In this document: piece by piece, positions 34,101 through 44,349 of the stretch
Layout: each line of letters begins with the position of its first letter
Numbering within the stretch: position 1 is the stretch's first letter
Assembly (NCBI GenBank): GCA_020631735.1
Contig: CM036209.1
Location: forward strand, 1,720,165-1,784,164
Source: Saccharum officinarum
Taxonomy: Eukaryota > Streptophyta > Magnoliopsida > Poales > Poaceae
DNA: 64,000 nt
Direction of reading: 5' to 3'
Made by a program: the position numbers and the translations under genes
Notes under the pieces: model-generated
The model's input: the letters and a program-made list of their open reading frames with translations, nothing else
What the model was told of the DNA's origin: nothing
The model's database searches: none

Positions 34101-36100
34101 TCTTAGGCTTTCCAGATTGTCTTAGATCATATCTTTTGGAATTGTAAATCTTCAGTTGATAAAAACAAGTAGCTGCTGTCCAGAATGCTTACTGTGGTGT
34201 TTTGCTGATTGATATGGTGTAATATCCTAAGACATGCTACTTTTGTAATTGTTAGGTGTTAGGGCCTTAACTGAGGATGAGCAGCTTTATCTTAGGTTAA
34301 GTAGATTAGGTGAGTACTTCTCTACTAGAGAAGAGATTTGCACGTACTAGTAAAATAACTTGAATAGAGTATTTTATTCTGAAATGCATTTCATTCCGAG
34401 CATGTTGCACCCATTTATGCATCCATTATATTTATTGTGCATTCATGCAATAGGTGCACCGGAGGGGGTAACACTCCTCGAATTCGAGCCTGTGATTCCG
34501 GAGGAGGACCAGGAGCAGCAGGAGCCCGAGGATCCAGCAGGCGAAGGAGTGCCCGCAGACGACCTTCCTGAGTGTCCAGACCACCGCCCTCGACTTTTCT
34601 GAAAGGCAAGCCCCGGTGCATGCTGAACCCATCGTTTTATAAATATATCTTGAGTACTTTTAATTGTTTACTGCATTAAGTTGTAGGAGTTATATGAAAA
34701 CACTTGTTGCATTATACCTGTCCTTGTCCAGATATCGTACTTAATCCTATATTAGGTTTAGGCACGTGTCAATGCTTAGCCCTGCTTAGTACGGTAGAAG
34801 TCGGGTGATTTCGGTCATCCGCGAGATGTAGGAAGGAGTCACGAGTGGCTTTATGGCTATCGTGATGGAACCATGCTTAAAAATGAAATTGAGACCGGGC
34901 GGAGTTCGATAGTACAGCCGCAAGACACTTCACGTCTTGGTGTGGAGCTATGCCCGTCTGAGTCGTTTAAGGACCGATTCGCTGTACGTCCTTGAGTCAT
35001 GTTGAACGCAGTCTAACACTTAGTTGGCGGATAAGTCGTTCCGACCGCGAAGCCGAGTAATGTGATTCAGGCCGGGAATCGAATGGTAGGTTGCTTCTTG
35101 GAGGAGAGAAAGGATGTGCTGGGGACATTGGCGTGAGACCAAGGGGGGGTTAGAGTCCCTATCACCTGGCAGAGTGTCGCCCTTGGGGTCGCGACATCAT
35201 TCGGACCCGCGATTCCTGAATCATATGAAACGGTGGCTTGTGCGACCCTGGCAGGGGCCTGCGCGGTGAGTGTTAGAAATACCCCTCCAGCTGGATAGGA
35301 TTCGATTCGAATCGCCGTCGCTCCCGGTTAGTGAGCACTTGACTTGAGCAGCGGCAACGTAGAACTCATTAAATGAACTGGTGGTTAAGGGAATGATACA
35401 ATGTTGCCATAATGATATACCTGCTATGGATATAATAATCATGTTGTTTGATTATAATCAAGTGTATGTTTAGTACAGGTGCTAAGATAGATGACAGGTA
35501 AATGCTAAAAATAACTGCTAGTACAGGTTATAAGAGTTTCAATTACTTATGCCTTTATGCAAAATGTTATGTCAGCTAGCCTCTTGTGTAAGCCTTGCAT
35601 AATCCTTGGTGTCACTTATTTCTGGTTTTCGACGGGTAAGTCTAGCTGAGTACATTCCAGTACTCAGGGTTTATTCCCTCCTGTTGCAGATGACATGCTT
35701 TATCAGGGATTCTGCAAGACGTGTCTCCACCCTGCGGGTGATGATGACTAGATCACTTGGGTGATCATCTTTATGTACTTTCCTCATGCTTTTGCGGGTT
35801 GTCGATCATCCAGACTGGCAGTATTTAATTAACTAGTGTGTGTTATGCTTCCGCTACTTTCAAACTTGGTTTGTAATAATTGCTACTCCTCCGTTGTGTA
35901 AACTTATTCAGCACTATTTGTGAAATGTAACGTATGATGTTTATGTTGAATGATGCGATCCTGGTTGTAAGCAGTTTGGTTTGAAATCCTTCGTGATTTC
36001 GATTGACTACCGAGATTATATGGGCTCAAGTTCGAAAATTTGAGCGCTTCGGTGCTTGTTTTTGTACTTGTGCTCTTATAATTTGGTCGGTTCTGTTACA
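31109..36100 (+). mobile_element. Tekay B 5' LTR, 5.0 kb
   Basis: It begins TGTAACACTTCAAG and ends GGTTCTGTTACA, the same termini as Tekay A but inverted relative to it, and is followed by a primer binding site. It has a GC-rich block at 32000-33000 and an acidic frame at 34455-34602. The long AT-rich middle (33000-34350) shows no gene. At 5 kb it is long for an LTR; an internal insertion cannot be excluded. The partner 3' LTR is not seen because the element runs into a gap. Confidence 0.85.
34455..34602 (+). other. acidic open frame inside the Tekay B LTR
   Basis: Following CATGCAATAG (acceptor-like), the frame encodes GAPEGVTLLEFEPVIPEEDQ, then a Glu/Pro-rich stretch, ending LPECPDHRPRLF and a stop. 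The PECPDHRP core and acidic stretch correspond to the Tekay A LTR frame at 26634. Beyond the core the B copy appears shifted in frame relative to A, because the nucleotide similarity (GGCAAGCCCCGG) continues past the stop. Confidence 0.5.
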
Positions 36101-36102
36101 GC

Positions 36103-36114
36103 TGGTACCGGAGC
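36103..36114 (+). other. primer binding site of Tekay B
   Basis: TGGTACCGGAGC follows the LTR end by two bases, as in Tekay A. Confidence 0.85.
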
Positions 36115-36855
36115 ATAATTCAACATTAAACACATCCTACGGGTAATTAAAAACAAAAGTATTTGTTTGCGAAAAAGGGTTAAAACTCTAAAAATTATTT
36201 TATAGGTATGCCAGTGATCACAACCCTTAGCCCAAATAAGGACTCTTAGGTGGCTTATTATAAAGACTAACTTGGGGGCCTTGTTTGTTTCTGTTTCGTC
36301 GTCCATACGGCGTGAAATTGTATGGATGCCATCCACTTGGGTGGTAATGTATGGATCAATTACCTCGACGCTCTGGTAAGTGTGAGTTGTGAGAGCATGA
36401 TCGTCCAACGCGGCGGTCTAGGGGAGAGTAGTTTTGGTGACTTGCATACTTACGTGTTTAAACCATGTAATTATGTAAGCACTTAATTGTGGGAACATTA
36501 TTATCGGGTAGCTTTGATACTGAAGTATATACATCTGGGGATGTGTATATGGAAAGTATTTAAAGTACTGCTTTCTTGTGTGCTAATATTGGGAAACTGT
36601 TGGGCTGCAATGAAATTTTCTGCAGGTACACTAACAGCGTAACGAGTAGACCGCTAGTTTCGCTTATATGAGAGAACGTATGTATGCCACCGCTTAGCGT
36701 TAGCCCTTTAGTTTTCTACTAAGGTGAGAGAACGTACGGAACGTGCATGCATCATGTTTAAATATATCATACATATCATTTACTCCCGACTAAAGTAAAT
36801 TTCATATCCCCTAAATGATCCTCACTTTAAGTCGTATCTTATCTTGTTGATACAG
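36115..36855 (+). mobile_element. Tekay B leader, possible leader intron
   Basis: About 740 nt without a frame. It ends in a good splice-acceptor context, CTTATCTTGTTGATACAG, placed exactly before the gag ATG. A candidate donor, ACGGGTAATT, lies near 36140. Confidence 0.55.
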
Positions 36856-36972
36856 ATGGCCCGTACCAAGAGGACCGCTCGTAAGTCCACTGGGGGAGGC
36901 ACCGCGTCACCAGCTCGCTCCACGTGAGCCCGCCCTGAGCCTACTGAGGTGGAAAGGCTGAGGCAGAGTTGG
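36856..36972 (+). pseudogene. Tekay B gag start with histone H3-tail-like N-terminus
   Basis: The frame opens with M then ARTKRTARKSTGG, which matches H3 residues 1-13 except for Arg instead of Gln5; Lys4 and the ARKS box around Lys9 are kept. It then diverges (GTASPARST) and meets a TGA at 36925-36927. The frame continues past the stop with RPEPTEVERLRQSW to the assembly gap. The Tekay A gag shares the tail-like start but not the following residues, so the first 13 residues are the most conserved part. The rest of the element is not visible. Confidence 0.8.
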
Positions 36973-37072
36973 NNNNNNNNNNNNNNNNNNNNNNNNNNNN
37001 NNNNNNNNNNNNNNNNNNNNNNNNNNNNNNNNNNNNNNNNNNNNNNNNNNNNNNNNNNNNNNNNNNNNNNNN
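36973..37072. other. assembly gap (100 N)
   Basis: Exactly 100 N between the Tekay B gag and the NT-C2 gene. The 3' part of both the element and the gene is missing here. Confidence 0.99.
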
Positions 37073-37867
37073 GGTTGCGTTCCTTGCTGCACTTCCATCT
37101 TGTCTCTTGAACAGTTTTTTAAGTGCATACACAAAATGCCTGGAGAGCCTTCGTGCTGGTGTATGAACCTTGTTTACTGAGCTACCATGTTCTGCAATTA
37201 TTGAATAAAGGCCTATCTCAGCAGCAGCAGCTTCTCTTAGCTCTGCTTCAAGCAACTCATTTTAAGTTCTAGTTCTCGAACTTTGTTGTCATTTCGATTA
37301 TTTGAAATGCGTATTGGCTCCTGAACTTGCAATCCATCATCAGCATTGGCCTTATTCTCATGAGTAATTGCAATATCCTGGGAATCAACTTCCTTCACTT
37401 CTTCCTTTGGGAATCAACTTTCTTATTTATGACACTCCATTAACATCTGGAACTCTCATACTGAACCTCACATTCCTTGCTCTATCAGTAGTTAAAGTGC
37501 TATAAGTTTCTCTCCCCAAACTGTCTTTGGTTAGATTCAGTCATACCATATGCAAATGACATTTTACGACCACTTCTGAATGCATTGTGTGGTGGAAGAG
37601 ACGGATTTTGTTCTCTGGGCAATCTGATGAGAGAGACAGATTTGCTGGATGGCCATTTGGCTTTTGCACTTGAATTGGAAACTTTTCAACTTCTTCACTC
37701 CTCACTTTCATACTGGATGATATCGCTTCATGCTGAGAATCCAACGATGAGCTGGTACCTTCATTACCAGCTAACCTGATATCCTTCCCTAGCAAGTTCG
37801 AAGTAGGCTCAGTCAGATATGGAATTAGAGACAGCGCCATAATGTTGTGATGGGATACAACAAACAC
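37073..37867 (-). pseudogene. NT-C2 protein gene, middle region, frame-disrupted
   Basis: Three minus-strand frames together resemble the middle of plant EEIG1/EHBP1-type NT-C2 proteins: a Ser-rich linker (SSSMKVRSEEVEKFPIQ, 37867-37600), then MSFAYGMTESNQRQFGERNL and RARNVRFSMRVPDVNG (37560-37430), and NDNKVRELELK followed by LLEAELREAAAAEIGLYSII and HTPARRLSRHFVYALKKLF (to the gap). The segments are in different frames. A one-base change near 37260 separates RELELK from the frame of LEAELREAA, and a TAA with a frame change lies near 37430. Small introns cannot explain the shift at 37260. The C-terminal part of the protein lies beyond the gap or is lost, so this is a pseudogene or a poorly assembled copy. 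Confidence 0.65.
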
Positions 37868-38146
37868 ATGAATAAACTACAATGTTACTAATTTTTATTG
37901 AAGCTTGTAAGCATGAATACTTTATCACAGATAACATATTGTTTACTTGACAAGATTATAACATAAATAACAGAACATGGATAACAAAAGGAAAAAGAAC
38001 ACATGGAGTGTGAGCTCTCGTATCAACTATATCGGCAGCTACAGGAATAATTTGGAAGTCCAAAAAACAAGTACATGATAATACTAGCACCAACTTGGTA
38101 ATGTAATGCAACAACATAGTAGCAACAACTCACACCCAATATTATT

Positions 38147-38213
38147 ACTCCCTCCATTTTTGAATGTGTGACGTCTAGGATAATACATGCCATATATTTA
38201 AAAGCTGAGGGAG
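38147..38213. mobile_element. very short Stowaway-type remnant in an intron
   Basis: TACTCCCTCCATTTTTGAATG and AAAAGCTGAGGGAGTA are the two ends of a Stowaway element reduced to about 67 bp, located in the intron of the NT-C2 gene. Confidence 0.65.
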
Positions 38214-38320
38214 TATCACGCTGTTTCTTCGTGTCAATTGGGAAAAGGAACCTTTTATTTAAAGTAAGATAAACAGATGCAATAAGAGTGAATTACACAT
38301 ATACGATGGAGTTCTTTTAC

Positions 38321-39022
38321 CTTGAGGGATTCCTGAGATCTACTGCTACCTGTGAGAGCAGTTCCACCCGAGTGGTACATGTATGGAGCTGCTTCTTCTT
38401 CATCATCAGTAAAGGAAGCAAACTCTGTATCTTCAGTATACTCCTCACTCATCGTTGCCGAGACAAATTCCTTTGAATCTTGATCAACTGATGCCTCTTT
38501 TGATAATGCATCTCTTGAAGAAACGCTTGAGTTATCTCCATCCAAAGGTTGAATTCGGAGGTAAACCATGGGCTGGGCATTGTTTTTGAAACTTCTCTTG
38601 GAACTGAGAGGCACAGGAACACTGGTGTCCTCATGAAACATTGCATGCTCTGCAAGGTCTAGTGTTGCAGTCCCCAAATGCTGGCCCTTCAGCTTATCCC
38701 TCCTCGGCTCATACAAGTTCAATTCAAGCAGGTTCTTCTGCCACTTTCCAATCTTGGATGACCCCTCCTTCTGGAAAACTGCCTGTAGATTTATGAACTC
38801 ATTGAATTCAATCTTCCCTGCTGCGGAACCTGACCCAATTGAAGGTGCAACAGTGCTTGTCTTCCCTGAATTGCGCTCGCCATTTTCCCAGAAGAGTACT
38901 ACCGAGCGCAAAGACTTCAGGGATTCAGAAGGAGGCCATGGGCTGATTTCTTGGATGAGAATATTGAAATCCACATGGAAGGCAGAATCCTTCCTTGTCT
39001 TGGTTCGGAGGCCAAGCACCAT
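38321..39022 (-). CDS. NT-C2 domain protein (EEIG1/EHBP1 N-terminal type), first coding exon
   Basis: The exon encodes 234 residues from MVLGLRTKTRKDSAFHVDFN with a strong start context (AACAATGG). Residues 1 to ~160 form an NT-C2 domain: IQEISPWPP, SVVLFWENGERNSG, KIEFNEF, NLLELNLYEPRRDKLKGQHLGTATLDLAEH and MVYLRIQPL are the landmarks of the plant family (which includes the plastid-movement PMI proteins). The domain is thought to bind membranes; the function of this member is unknown. An acidic Ser-rich linker (TEDTEFASFTDDEEEA) follows. The exon ends at AAG with the donor GTAAAAGAAC. A 5' UTR exon probably ends at 40284 (CAG/GTACC), giving a 1.2-kb leader intron. Downstream exons are broken (37073-37867). 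Confidence 0.85.
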
Positions 39023-40283
39023 TGTTGCAGTACTGGGTACAGACAGAGCTTACTGGATGAAGAAGAAACCTCTCTACTTCTGTGATTCACTCCGAATAGA
39101 AGAAATCAGACCATGACATCGGAAGTAAAGGCCCTACATTCAGTAAGGCAAGTGATTATGTTACTAGCTAAAGGAGAAAAACAGTTAATGGTTAAGATCG
39201 TGTGCGTCGAGTCCTAAAAGATGCCTATCCGTATTGCTAGTAGAAGTCAAGAGGAAAGTTTAGAAGCACCTATCAACAATTAAAGCAATCACCAGGAAGT
39301 AAATTTATTGCAATGATGGAGGAGATAAGAATTTAAGTCAATCATTGCACAAGTGCAACTCATATCGTTTCATCCGAAAAAAAAAAACAAAAAAAGTGCA
39401 ACTCATATCATCCGCGTCGGCGTGTGTAAAGATATCGACTGAATCAAATGTGATGATGCACAAAAGAAACGAAAATAAACAATAATAGTGGGATAGCACA
39501 AGATGATCGTAGTGGGGCTGGAGTGAGTGGAAAAACTTCCTTAAAATGCAAAATTTTCAGCAAAAAGAACAAGGTGGCGTAAAACCCAAACAAAACGGAC
39601 GCATTAACCGATGAAGCAAAGGGAGATGATACTAGAACCGAATAAAAGTAGGGGAAAATGCTAGGGGCAGCACGAGATCTGAGAAAAGAGATGATTTTGA
39701 CCGGACTGGACTGAGACTAACCAATGCAGCATACAGAACATGGGAAGCACCAGCCCCATACCAGAGGCAAAGAAAACAGAGAGCGTCTTGCATTAAATTC
39801 AATCCAGCCGTTGTGCAAGAACAGCCCCCGTAAAGAGAGCCTGAGCCATCAAGGAACCAAGCAATGGAGAGAGAAAAAAGGAAGCATTAGGTGAAGAAAA
39901 AGCAAAAACTTTACCCACATTAACAACGAAAAAGAAAGATGCAGCACTGCTAGTGCTAGGAAAGCAAAACTGCCAAGCAACACCCAAGAGGACTCAGTAC
40001 GGGAATTACAAATGAATTCCGATTGAACGCTAGAATTAGCAAAAGCAAGTTAGGGAAAACCAAAATGAGCCGTAACCAAAAACCAGGACAAGGGAGAGTG
40101 GACAGGGTACAGATACAGAGCCCAAAGCAATCCAGGATACTGGTGAAAAAGAAGAGTTTTTTTCCCGAATCGCTGCACTCAAGAAATCAATCGAATCGAG
40201 CTCAAATGCGGAGAGAAGAAGGATAAGACAAGGACCTCGGGAAAACCGAAGTAAACGCGTCAAGAACCGCAGCTTTAAGGTAC
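39023..40283 (-). other. probable 5' UTR intron and leader of the NT-C2 gene
   Basis: About 1.2 kb without a coding frame lies between the start codon and a CAG/GTACC donor on the minus strand. The sequence is AT-rich and intron-like. No other gene is visible. Confidence 0.5.
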
Positions 40284-40600
40284 CTGAATCTAGCAGGGGC
40301 AAGCCAATCCAGACGCAATGCAACGAACCGGAAAGATTGATGGGAAGGAAGCATCGGCTGGATGATTGGCGTTGGTCTGTTGGGCGAGTGTGTTCGTGGA
40401 CGCGCAGTCCGGGTCGTCGGTGGGTGGGGCGAACAAGGCGCTGGATACAAAGGAGCCAGCCGTCCTCTGCCTCGAGGAGGAGACGGAGAGGAGGAGATCG
40501 TGACCCAAAGCAAAGCGGAGTAAACTATTCCGAAGGAGAGGAAAGGAAAGAATCTGAGCGAGTCGTTTTCTAATCGAAATCCGGAGAGCTTCGTAGAGTC
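40284..40600 (-). promoter_or_regulatory. probable 5' UTR exon and core promoter of the NT-C2 gene
   Basis: A GC-rich, C-rich minus-strand segment (CCAACAGACCAACGCC, CTCCTCGAGGCAGAGG) ends at the donor CAG/GTACC. The transcription start is not defined. A hAT MITE begins immediately upstream at 40604. Confidence 0.4.
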
Positions 40601-40603
40601 GAG

Positions 40604-40876
40604 TGGGGATGAAAACGGTAAGCATATTTTTCGACGGTATTTGAGACCGATTCATTTAGAGAGGTTTAATTCGTCCGTATCTGAGTCCGGATATTTAACT
40701 CCGATACCGTATTCATATTCAAATATTTAAATCACATATTTATGATGTCGATATCCAATCGTATCATATCCGGTATTTTTATGCTATCCGTATTCGAATT
40801 CGAATCCGAACAATTATATGAAAGCAAATACGATATCATTGATATCTATCCGTAATCCTATCCGTTTTCATCCCTA
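40604..40876. mobile_element. hAT-type MITE with perfect 8-bp target duplication
   Basis: The termini TGGGGATGAAAACGG and CCGTTTTCATCCCTA are inverted, flanked by GAGTCGAG on both sides (40596-40603, 40877-40884). An 8-bp duplication is the hallmark of the hAT superfamily. The interior has repeated ATCCG/CGGAT and ATATCC motifs. The duplication being perfect suggests a fairly recent insertion. Confidence 0.9.
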
Positions 40877-40908
40877 GAGTCGAGGCACATGGAACTTTGG
40901 GTTATTTT

Positions 40909-41230
40909 TTTACTGTGTTTAGTTCGTGAAAAGAAAATTCGACGTGTTATATGGATAGGTTTAGAAGGATGTCGGAAGAAGTTTTCATATACTAATAAAA
41001 AACCAAATTACAGAACCGTCAGGAAACTGCGAGACGAATTTAATATATTAATTAACCGTCATTGCACATGTTGGTTACTGTAGCACTTAAGACTTTTCAT
41101 GCACTAATTAACTTAAAAGATTCGTCTCGCAATTTTCCTAAGAATTGTGCAATTAATTTTTTCATCTACACATATGTCAAACATTTGATACGATAGGTGG
41201 AGAAAAAAAAAATTGTTGAGATACTAACCA
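40909..41230. mobile_element. diverged Tourist-like MITE of the GTGTTTAG family
   Basis: GTGTTTAGTTCGTGAAAAG at the left and GAGATACTAACCAGCC at the right are roughly inverted. Inside is AGACGAATTTAATATATTAATTAACCGTC and, inverted, ACTAATTAACTTAAAAGATTCGTCTCGC, so the element may contain two arms. The boundaries are approximate. Confidence 0.5.
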
Positions 41231-41322
41231 GCCTTTGCGTGTGGAGCACCTATCTCGTTCATCATTACTTGCAATTATTACCCTACAGCCTTTCGGTACT
41301 ACCAGTCCGTCCTTCCAATTAT

Positions 41323-41557
41323 GGCAGTGTTTAGATCTCAGACTTCAAAATTTTTGAAGATTCCTGTCACATCGAATCTTTAGACGCATGCGTGGAGTAT
41401 TAAATGTAGGTAAAAAATAACTAAATTGCAAGTTTGTCTGTAATGTCGAGACGAATCTTTTGAGCCTAGTTTGTCCATGATTGGATAAATTTTACCAATA
41501 ACAACGAAAAATACTACATGAACTTTACACGAATTTTTACACCATCTAAACACTACC
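41323..41557. mobile_element. Tourist-like MITE, GTGTTTAGAT subtype
   Basis: The ends GGCAGTGTTTAGATCTCAGAC and CACCATCTAAACACTACC are inverted and flanked by TAT (41320-41322, 41558-41560). The interior is the reverse of the same family signature (TCGAATCTTTAGACGCATGCG, GAGACGAATCTTTTGAGCCTAG). Confidence 0.8.
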
Positions 41558-41568
41558 TATAGTGATAT

Positions 41569-42048
41569 TTACTCCTATCTCTAAATATTTGTTACTCCTA
41601 TTTGTATTCTGATAATGACTAGATTTTATATAAAATATTTGCAACATCTATATCTTCAAATAAATTTTATGAAATAGATTTTAAACGATCTATCTAATGA
41701 TATATATCCCACAATAATAAATATTTTTTTATATATATGTCAAAGTTACTTCTCGAAAGCGAAACGATAGTTAAAAATGAAAGGAGGGAATATCTAAACA
41801 ACGTATGTATAGATATATAATAAAATGAATGTACAAATCTAAATGATTATAATTTAGAACAAAGAGAGTAGTTGTACGGAATTGGTACACGTAGAAGGTC
41901 AGGATTCTTCTGGAATACTATCTCCATTCTAAACTATAAAATGTTTTGGCTTTCCTATGTGCATATTTTTACTATACATTTATATATAATAAAAATAGTG
42001 TATATATAAAAAGACAAAACGTCTTATAATTTAGAGCAGAGGATCTAA
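41569..42048. mobile_element. two degenerate Stowaway-like MITEs
   Basis: TACTCCTATCTCTAAATATTTG pairs loosely with GAAAGGAGGGAATATC (41569-41793). ATCTCCATTCTAAACTATAAAATGTTTTG pairs with CAAAACGTCTTATAATTTAGAGCAGAGG (41925-42045), which also resembles the element at 58530. Confidence 0.55.
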
Positions 42049-42369
42049 AATATTAGACAATGTGTCGCTCTTATGGTTAAAGAAAATTAGAAGCATATCC
42101 ACACGATTGTTACATGAATCGCAAGTGAGTTTTAATGGATCATGTAAGACAATGTGGATTGTTTGCATGAACAGATAAGTATTATAATTATATTTGCTAG
42201 TGGATTTGTTGATATAGATGTCTTGCATGTCGAGATATAATTATAGAGGATTTAAGAGTATAAGAGATATAGATAGTCATATAGATAGATAGTGTAGACA
42301 TAGATATTCTACATTCACACTTTTCCTGCAACGTTCTGCAGGCTGCCTGGCCGCCACAGTGAGCCTAAT

Positions 42370-42534
42370 CAGGGGCGGGCCCAGAAATCTACTAAGCCTT
42401 CGACAAACATGTAATAAGAGACTAAATTAATTTTTTTCTTTAATTTTTAACTGATGGAGTAAGTTCATATAGAGGTTTTCTAGCCGAGGACCATGGCTGC
42501 AGCACAAGCAGCCTTGCTCTTGGGTCCGCCACTG
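42370..42534. mobile_element. hAT-type MITE, 165 bp
   Basis: The termini CAGGGGCGGGCCCAG and CTTGGGTCCGCCACTG are inverted. They are flanked by AGCCTAAT and AGCCCAAT, an 8-bp target duplication with one mismatch. Confidence 0.8.
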
Positions 42535-43195
42535 AGCCCAATCGTGCAACAACTTACACCTCTCGCGTTGCACCACCTCCACCCAAGTATGGCCGAAAAG
42601 AAGAGAGGATGACTATAACACTAAACATAGTTGTTGCAATATCTCAATCATCTACGAAATGACTAAGAAAACTTACTGCAACGTGATAGAGTTTGAAACT
42701 CGTTTTGGGCCCACGAGGGAACGGTTAATTCCCGAGTCACTCAGAGACTCGAGTTGATCCTTTCCCACCCTCTGCGAATTGCGATTGAAATAAAGTCAAA
42801 ATTAAAACAACAGGTTCTCATTTCTATACGGTGTAAGCTAGCGTTTGTTTGCCATTTTGATGAGGCCAGAGACGAATCTAGCCAGACGACCATTGGAGAC
42901 GGTTCATTCAGCAGCTTTCCGGTGCTTGCTTGGACGAACAGCACGAGCCGTGCACGCACGCAGGGCCACGCGGTGACAGGTCATCTTGCTGGGTCGGTCA
43001 GTCATAGATCCACGCCTGGAACTTCTGAAAAGAGTACGTAGCAGCCTGCGTAGCACAGTAGCACAACTGCACAACCCGTGCCGTGCGTGCGTCGGTGGCC
43101 GCACGTGTCAAGGATGGGTGTATGTGGGTGTCTCTAGCCGCAAGCAAGGAACGGAGATGGCTGCGTGTGCAAGCCACGGATAAACTGCGTACGCT
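42535..43195. other. intergenic, nothing recognised
   Basis: Mixed composition with no supported gene or repeat end. Confidence 0.35.
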
Positions 43196-43199
43196 CGCT

Positions 43200-43465
43200 G
43201 CCACGCAAACGACGTAGTAATGCCTTCGGGACCAAAAATGACTATCCACCGCTAAAAAAAACATTTTCGCTAAAATGATACCTTCACCGTCGGTTTTATA
43301 AAAGCCACCAGTGATAATTTTCACCACCTGGTCATAGCATGTGGACACGGCGAAAATAATTTTCATTGTTAGTTCGTAATATAAGTTGGCGGTGCAAATG
43401 AAGTGATTTTCACTAACTGTTCATAATACGAAACTGACGGTAAACATCACTGTGCTTTCTCAGGG
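43200..43465. mobile_element. CACTA-like subterminal repeat fragment
   Basis: Repeats of CACCGTCGGTTTTATAA, GAAAATAATTTTCA, GTTCGTAATATAAGTTGGCGG and GAAACTGACGGTAAA in both orientations look like CACTA subterminal repeats. No CACTA terminus is seen, so the call is tentative. Confidence 0.4.
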
Positions 43466-43529
43466 TGACCGATAGGTGGGCTCACTCGCTCACGTGTCAG
43501 CTTATAATTAGAGCGCAGGTGAGGACATA

Positions 43530-44324
43530 CTCCCTCCGTCCCGTAATGTTCGTCGTTCTGGACCGGGAGTGATGTCCCTAAATGTTTGTCGCTGGGCTAG
43601 TGAGCAGGTCCCACGTATAGGCGTAGTGAAGACTCCGCCCGTACTCCAGGCCGCAGCAGCCTTATCCCTTCGACCCCCTCACACCACCGCACAACCACTC
43701 AGTTCGTAGAAAAAAATCCACCGATCCCCAATCTCACAGGCCCTTCTACCGCATCCTCGTCCGTCACTGGTCACCCCATCAGCATCCACATCGTCGCCGG
43801 TTGCCGCATCCTCGTAGACACTCGCCCATCCTCGTCACAGGTCGCCCCATCCACTTCGTCGCCGGTCGCCGGGCCGCCGGAGGCGAGTTCGTGCTGCGGC
43901 GCATGGCGTCAGCCTCCTCCTCCGGCCGGCCCCTCCCTTGCATCCCGGCCAGGCCACAGGAGCGAGAGCGCATCCCTTCCTCCAGGCGAAGCACGGCTTC
44001 CGCGCCGGGCCGCCGAAGGCGAGTTCGTGCGGCGATGCACGGCGTCCGCCTCCTCCTCCGGCCCGGCCCCTCCCTTGCATCCCGCGTCAGGCCACAAGAG
44101 CCGAGAGCGCAACCCTTCCTCCCGTGTTTTATTTACTGTAAAAAAAATGTTGTGTGTGGCATGCCTGCTTCTTTCAATCCAAAGAATGAGTATTAATGGC
44201 CTGTCCATTTGTAGCGGACACTTTGTACTCCATACTGTATTTTATAGGGGTGTCAGGTCTGTTCCTATGTTCCTTAATTCCCGAGCCGAAATCTAAAACG
44301 ACCAACATTACGGGACGGAGGGAG
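43530..44324. mobile_element. long Stowaway-ended (Tc1/mariner-type) non-autonomous element with internal duplication
   Basis: The ends CTCCCTCCGTCCCGTAATGTTCGTCGTT and AACGACCAACATTACGGGACGGAGGGAG are inverted and lie between TA dinucleotides. At 795 bp it is much longer than the usual Stowaway. The GC-rich core holds a 136-bp tandem duplication (43871 and 44007, starting GGGCCGCCG.AGGCGAGTTCGTGC). The open frames across it come from this duplication and have no recognisable domain. The core may be captured host sequence. Confidence 0.75.
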
Positions 44325-44349
44325 TAGATCGATGGACCCACAAACTCCT

